Positions 60,401 to 64,000 of a DNA stretch of 64,000 nt are shown here, one piece after another (the first letter of the stretch is position 1; the number at the start of each line of letters is the position of its first letter). Below the pieces are notes generated by a model. It worked only from the letters and a program-made list of their open reading frames with translations, searched no databases and had not been told where the DNA came from. Position numbers and translations under genes: made by a program. Source of the DNA: Phragmites australis (taxonomy: Eukaryota; Streptophyta; Magnoliopsida; Poales; Poaceae); contig NC_084937.1 in the NCBI RefSeq assembly GCF_958298935.1, positions 26,173,568-26,237,567 of the forward strand. The letters run 5' to 3'.

Positions 60401-63400
60401 TATTGATCAAATATGTGGCTGTTAAGAAGGCTTCATCCTGGAATTTTAGAAGCATGCTAGCATGAGAATGGAGAGAAAGGCTAGTTTCAATGATGTGGCG
60501 ATGTTTTCTCTCAACTAAACCATTCTGTTGATGGGTATAGGGACAAGAGACTCTATGGTCTATACCTATTTTCCCAAAGAACTTATGGAGCCTTTCGTAT
60601 TCCCCCCCCCCCCTCCCCCCCTCCCCCCCCCCCACACACACACATTTAATTCTCTTATCAAGGATACGTTCTACATGTTTTTGAAATTGCAAAAATATGT
60701 TCTCAACATCATCAGACTTGGCACAAAGCAAGTATATCCATGTGAATTTACTATAATCATCGATAAAACTAACATAATACTTATGACCTCCAACAAATTG
60801 TATAGCAAGACCCCAAACATCGAAAAAGGTAGAGCTAAAGACACATGAATTGACGATGAATAAGGCAATTGATGACTCTTTGCTTGCTGACAAGCATTAC
60901 ATATGGATGAATGAGAGGAACTATCAGAAGGCAACCTATTAAGATGCAAAATTGACTGAACTATCTGGAACGAAGGGTGACCAATACAAGCATGCCATAG
61001 CTCTTTATTGACCTTCGGACTGAGCATAGCTGATTTGATCGAACTTATGGTGGCAGTCTTGATTGGATAAAGGTCGGACTCACATATGTCGTGGAGCAGA
61101 CTTTTCTTCGATGTTTTGTCCTTTACAACAAAGAAATTAGGATGAAATTTGATGAACACATTGTTATCCTTATTAAGCTTATGCACAGATATAAGGTGTT
61201 TGGAAATTTCAGGAACATGCAGAACATCATTCAAGGTTAAAGGATTGGCAGTAGTATTAATAGCACAATGACCAACATGGGAGATTTGCAAATCTGCTTC
61301 ATTGCCAACTTGAATATGATCTTCTTCATGGTATCTTTCCCGAACAGTGAGACGATCAAGATCACTGGTTATGTGATTCGTTGCTCCAGTATCGACATAC
61401 CAATTTGGATCAACATGATATGAGGGCGTTGTAGTAGCAACTTGTGCATGTATTTCGTTGACCTGATAAGCATGATCAAAGCGATGATAGCATCTTTCAG
61501 CCATGTGATTGTTTCTCCCATAGATATGACAGGCCGGTTGAACATTGTTACCACCACCACGCCCAAATGTATTGCTACCACGACCACGGTTTTGGTTACC
61601 ACCGCGGCCACGGCCACATCCTCTTCCTCTTCCACCTCGGTTGATGTAGTTATCCCGATCTTGATTCTGAGCCGAAAAATTCACCGAGGAGCCAGAGTTG
61701 TTAAATTGCACATCAGTGTTATGCTATCAATCCTGTGCTCAAAGCTTATGAGATGAGCATAGACATCATCGAGAGTGAGTTCCTCATATCTTGTGGTGAG
61801 GGACGTGACCAAAGGTTCATATTCTAAACCGAGACCAGTAAACACATAAGAGATAATTTCATCTTCCCGAAGAGGCATACCTATAGCAGAGAGAATATCG
61901 GCCAATGTCTTCATCTGTCTGAAGTATTCAGATGCTGAGAGATCTTTTTTCTTCAAGTTGGCAAGCTACATGTGAATTTGCATCACACGTGCTCGTGATC
62001 GAGAGGAGAACACCCTCTCCAGGACCAGCCATGCTTGACGTGTTATTGTCGCAGACATCAGGTGCGACAAATATTCTTCAGAGACCGAGGAGACATTGGC
62101 ACTCAGGACTAACTGATCTTGTTGATGCCAGATTAGAAACTCTGGGTTGACAAACTGAGTTGCGCCTTCTTCTATTGTCGCTGTGATCATCCGTGATGGG
62201 CACTCCTTGGTGCCATCCACATACCCAATGAGCTGGTAGCTTTGAAGGTATGGTATAATCTACATTTTCCATAGCAGATAGTTGTCACGGCCAAGCTTGA
62301 TGTTGATCAGATGACCGGAGGGCATGAGAGGAAGACTAAGGGTGGGATTTGACAAAGCGCTAGGGATACATGAGTTTACAACGGGAGAGGTGGTGGATTG
62401 GATTGATATTGTGTCTTATGGCTCTGGTACCATGTTAGGCGAAAAGGATTTTGCCGTAAACCTTTCCACAAGGCCTTCATGTTAATTTATAGACAGATTA
62501 CAGGGAGTTCAAACCAAATACAATCATATCTCTGAATTCTATATATACAAGACTTATATTTGGTTGAAGATAATTGTATTCGGTTAGAGATAAGGAAACA
62601 GATCACGATACAAATTCTTTAACATCATTTTCACAATGTATGTTATTAGTTGCCAGGTAATTGGTTATATTTTTCTAGGTTTAAATAGTTATGCATGCAT
62701 GTTTTGCCCTAATTTCGTCATTAACTATTGTAAAAGGAACATAGATTAATTGCATAGCTAATGCAGTGGGTCGATCTTAAGCATATGCCCACACCTGTAT
62801 TCTTTGAAACGAGTTTTAGAAATGCATAACCCCCTGAAGATAGACATCAACTAGATGGAGGCTAAATGAATCCAGATGTCATAATTAAATTGCAACGAAG
62901 TTTAAAGAAGGATTAATGTGTAATAATTAGTTAAAAATGTACAGAACTGCTTATCGGCTTTTTACTGGAAACTACAGGAATTTGCTTGGTGAAGATCTCG
63001 GGTCACTTGGCGTCAAAGAGCTTGAGCAGCTTGAGAAGCAACTTGATTCATCCTTAAGGCACATAAGATCCACAAGGGTAATTGATGGAATATACCATTT
63101 CCTCATGCAGTAAAATATTCTGGATGAAATTAGCGAGGATTGCACATTTTTATATTTTTTAATGGATCCCTTTGGATATAATTGTGAATTGGATGAAATT
63201 AGCGAGGACTGAGAATTGCTACACACAGTGGAACGTTTGAATTCCATAATATTTCCATTCATCTCATATAAGTCCTAGAATTCTAATGTTCCTTAATTAT
63301 GTCAGCCTGGAATTCACTATGTATAGCTTTAGGTCATCATGCAGTATCGTATAACTTTAATAAATACTGATCAAAATTCTGTTCTTGCAGACACAGCATA

Positions 63401-63598
63401 TGCTTGATCAGCTCACTGATCTCCAGAGGAGGGTAGGCTCTTAACATAATAAAATTGCTGCTGATTTCTATCCATTGAAATATTCTGAGTTAACTTCTGC
63501 TGAGATACGAGAATGGGTAATGTTCAAACGAATGATGTCGCTAAACCATTTTTCAGGAGCAAATGCTGTGTGAAACAAATAAGTGCCTTAGAAGAAAG
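54465..63598 (+). CDS. MADS8: SEPALLATA-type MADS-box transcription factor (MADS8-like), 5' six exons
   Basis: Exons in phase are 54465-54649, 57392-57470, 58037-58107, 62978-63077, 63391-63432 and 63557-63598, giving 173 residues; the C-terminal exons lie past the right edge. Residues 1-60 are the MADS domain ([50 protein letters not shown]). The I region follows. The K-box runs from about residue 88 ([75 protein letters not shown]). The [12 protein letters not shown] form agrees with OsMADS8 rather than OsMADS7 as I remember them. SEP proteins form the floral quartets that specify inner floral organs and meristem determinacy, acting in the nucleus on CArG boxes. The reading frame visible here is intact. 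Intron 1 is 2.7 kb, and intron 3 is enlarged to 4.87 kb by an antisense copia element. Confidence 0.95.
54650..57391 (+). other. MADS8-like intron 1 (2.7 kb)
   Basis: A large first intron after the MADS domain is normal in SEP and AP1 genes and often carries regulatory sites. The sequence is AT-rich with no clear transposon termini. Nothing codes here. Confidence 0.7.
58234..58424 (-). repeat. 3' LTR of the copia element (191 bp)
   Basis: Begins TGTTAGACG and ends TTTAACA in plus orientation. It matches the other LTR closely. The purine-rich tract sits directly inside it. Confidence 0.95.
58425..58435 (-). other. Polypurine tract of the copia element
   Basis: On the minus strand the sequence TTGAGGGAGGA lies immediately before the 3' LTR, where plus-strand DNA synthesis is primed in LTR retrotransposons. 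Confidence 0.8.
60602..60644 (+). repeat. Poly-C and CA simple repeat inside the integrase region
   Basis: Runs of 13, 8 and 11 C separated by single T are followed by (CA)n. On the minus strand they encode a Gly-rich stretch in the place where copia integrases normally have the second catalytic Asp, just before [11 protein letters not shown]. The run lengths should be treated as approximate because such runs are prone to sequencing error. Confidence 0.85.
62420..62432 (-). other. Primer binding site of the copia element
   Basis: On the minus strand TGGTACCAGAGCC follows the 5' LTR directly. It matches the usual copia primer binding site complementary to the 3' end of initiator methionine tRNA, with one difference from TGGTATCAGAGC. 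Confidence 0.85.
62433..62624 (-). repeat. 5' LTR of the copia element (192 bp)
   Basis: Same TG...CA ends as the other LTR. About nine substitutions and one single-base indel separate the two copies, roughly 95 percent identity by eye. Both are flanked outward by tcatt. Confidence 0.95.
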
Positions 63599-64000
63599 GT
63601 ATGTTCCGTTGTTGCCCTTACTGGCCCTTACATATTGCATATGTTAATTTAGCTGATCTTATTCAGATACTCCAGGAAGCATCATGTTATTTTGTTTTGA
63701 AGTTTAAGTCATGTTTTTTTGGCAAATGCACATCTGTAGAATTCAGTCCTTCAAGTTCACGTTTGCAAATACATGTGTCATGGACGAATTGAGTTTTCAT
63801 GAGCATATAAATACACAGGTATTCTGACAAGAAGCAGTTTGCATGTACAGTACTACTATGGTGCTTATATATCTTAATAAATCCGTGAATTCCCTATATA
63901 GTCCAGCAAGATTTGCATCTTGGTCAGGTTTTGCATGAGGAATACCATAGTTTAACTATGGCAGTACATTTGTAAAACAATAACCTCTTATCAATGTACA

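Larger units (their letters stand above)
58234..62624 (-). mobile_element. Ty1/copia LTR retrotransposon in antisense within MADS8 intron 3, defective
   Basis: A 4,391-bp element with two LTRs and a perfect 5-bp target duplication, tcatt, at 58229-58233 and 62625-62629. It reads on the minus strand. Domains in order: gag from about 62270, a zinc knuckle near 61531-61490 whose second cysteine is replaced ([14 protein letters not shown]), protease DTG near 61393, the GAG-pre-integrase region, integrase 60893-60357, reverse transcriptase with YVDD at 59389-59378, and RNase H 58970-58566. Frames are interrupted several times, so it cannot be autonomous. The gag-protease-integrase-RT order is diagnostic of copia. 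The LTRs differ at about nine positions plus one indel. Confidence 0.96.

Overview
This window is nuclear DNA from a grass, probably a panicoid of the sorghum, sugarcane or maize type. The supporting signs are GC-rich first exons, many GT-AG introns, grass-type DNA transposons and MITEs, CACTA remnants and a Ty1/copia element. No bacterial features, tRNA, rRNA or CRISPR array were seen. Gene models were built by hand from splice sites, reading phase and remembered protein families; no database search was run.

Layout. Positions 1-2210 (minus) hold the 5' part of a uridine kinase-like gene (UKL) that runs off the left edge. Positions 2211-8500 are intergenic, with a nested DNA-transposon block at 6603-7711. 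Positions 8820-11418 (minus) hold a complete proteasome beta-6 subunit gene (PBF1). Positions 11841-13687 (plus) hold the decayed 5' end of a purple acid phosphatase gene. Positions 16038-23010 (plus) hold a complete 22-exon meiotic HORMA gene, ASY1/PAIR2. Positions 24745-28337 (plus) hold a complete 7-exon TITAN-like gene, the plant counterpart of CENATAC/CCDC84. Positions 36789-40933 (plus) hold a complete SBP-box transcription factor of the SPL18 type with a miR156 target site. Positions 41300-52560 are transposon-rich: a three-copy 600-bp tandem repeat and CACTA (En/Spm) transposase remains. Positions 54465-63598 (plus) hold the 5' six exons of a SEPALLATA-type MADS-box gene (MADS8-like). 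Its third intron carries a 4.39-kb Ty1/copia element in antisense, with a perfect 5-bp target duplication.

From memory, rice PAIR2, OsSPL18 and OsMADS8 sit close together on chromosome 9, so this looks like the syntenic block in another grass. The genes do not form a pathway. They cover nucleotide salvage, protein turnover, meiotic axis, minor spliceosome and inflorescence or flower regulation, and their neighbourhood is inherited synteny.

No convincing new multi-gene system was found. The observations most worth a second look are small structural changes beside developmental and meiotic genes: tandem duplications in the upstream regions of ASY1 and SPL18 and just downstream of the ASY1 stop codon, the intronic copia element in the MADS gene, the frame-broken phosphatase relic, and a CACTA relic whose transposase starts abruptly beside a perfect inverted repeat.
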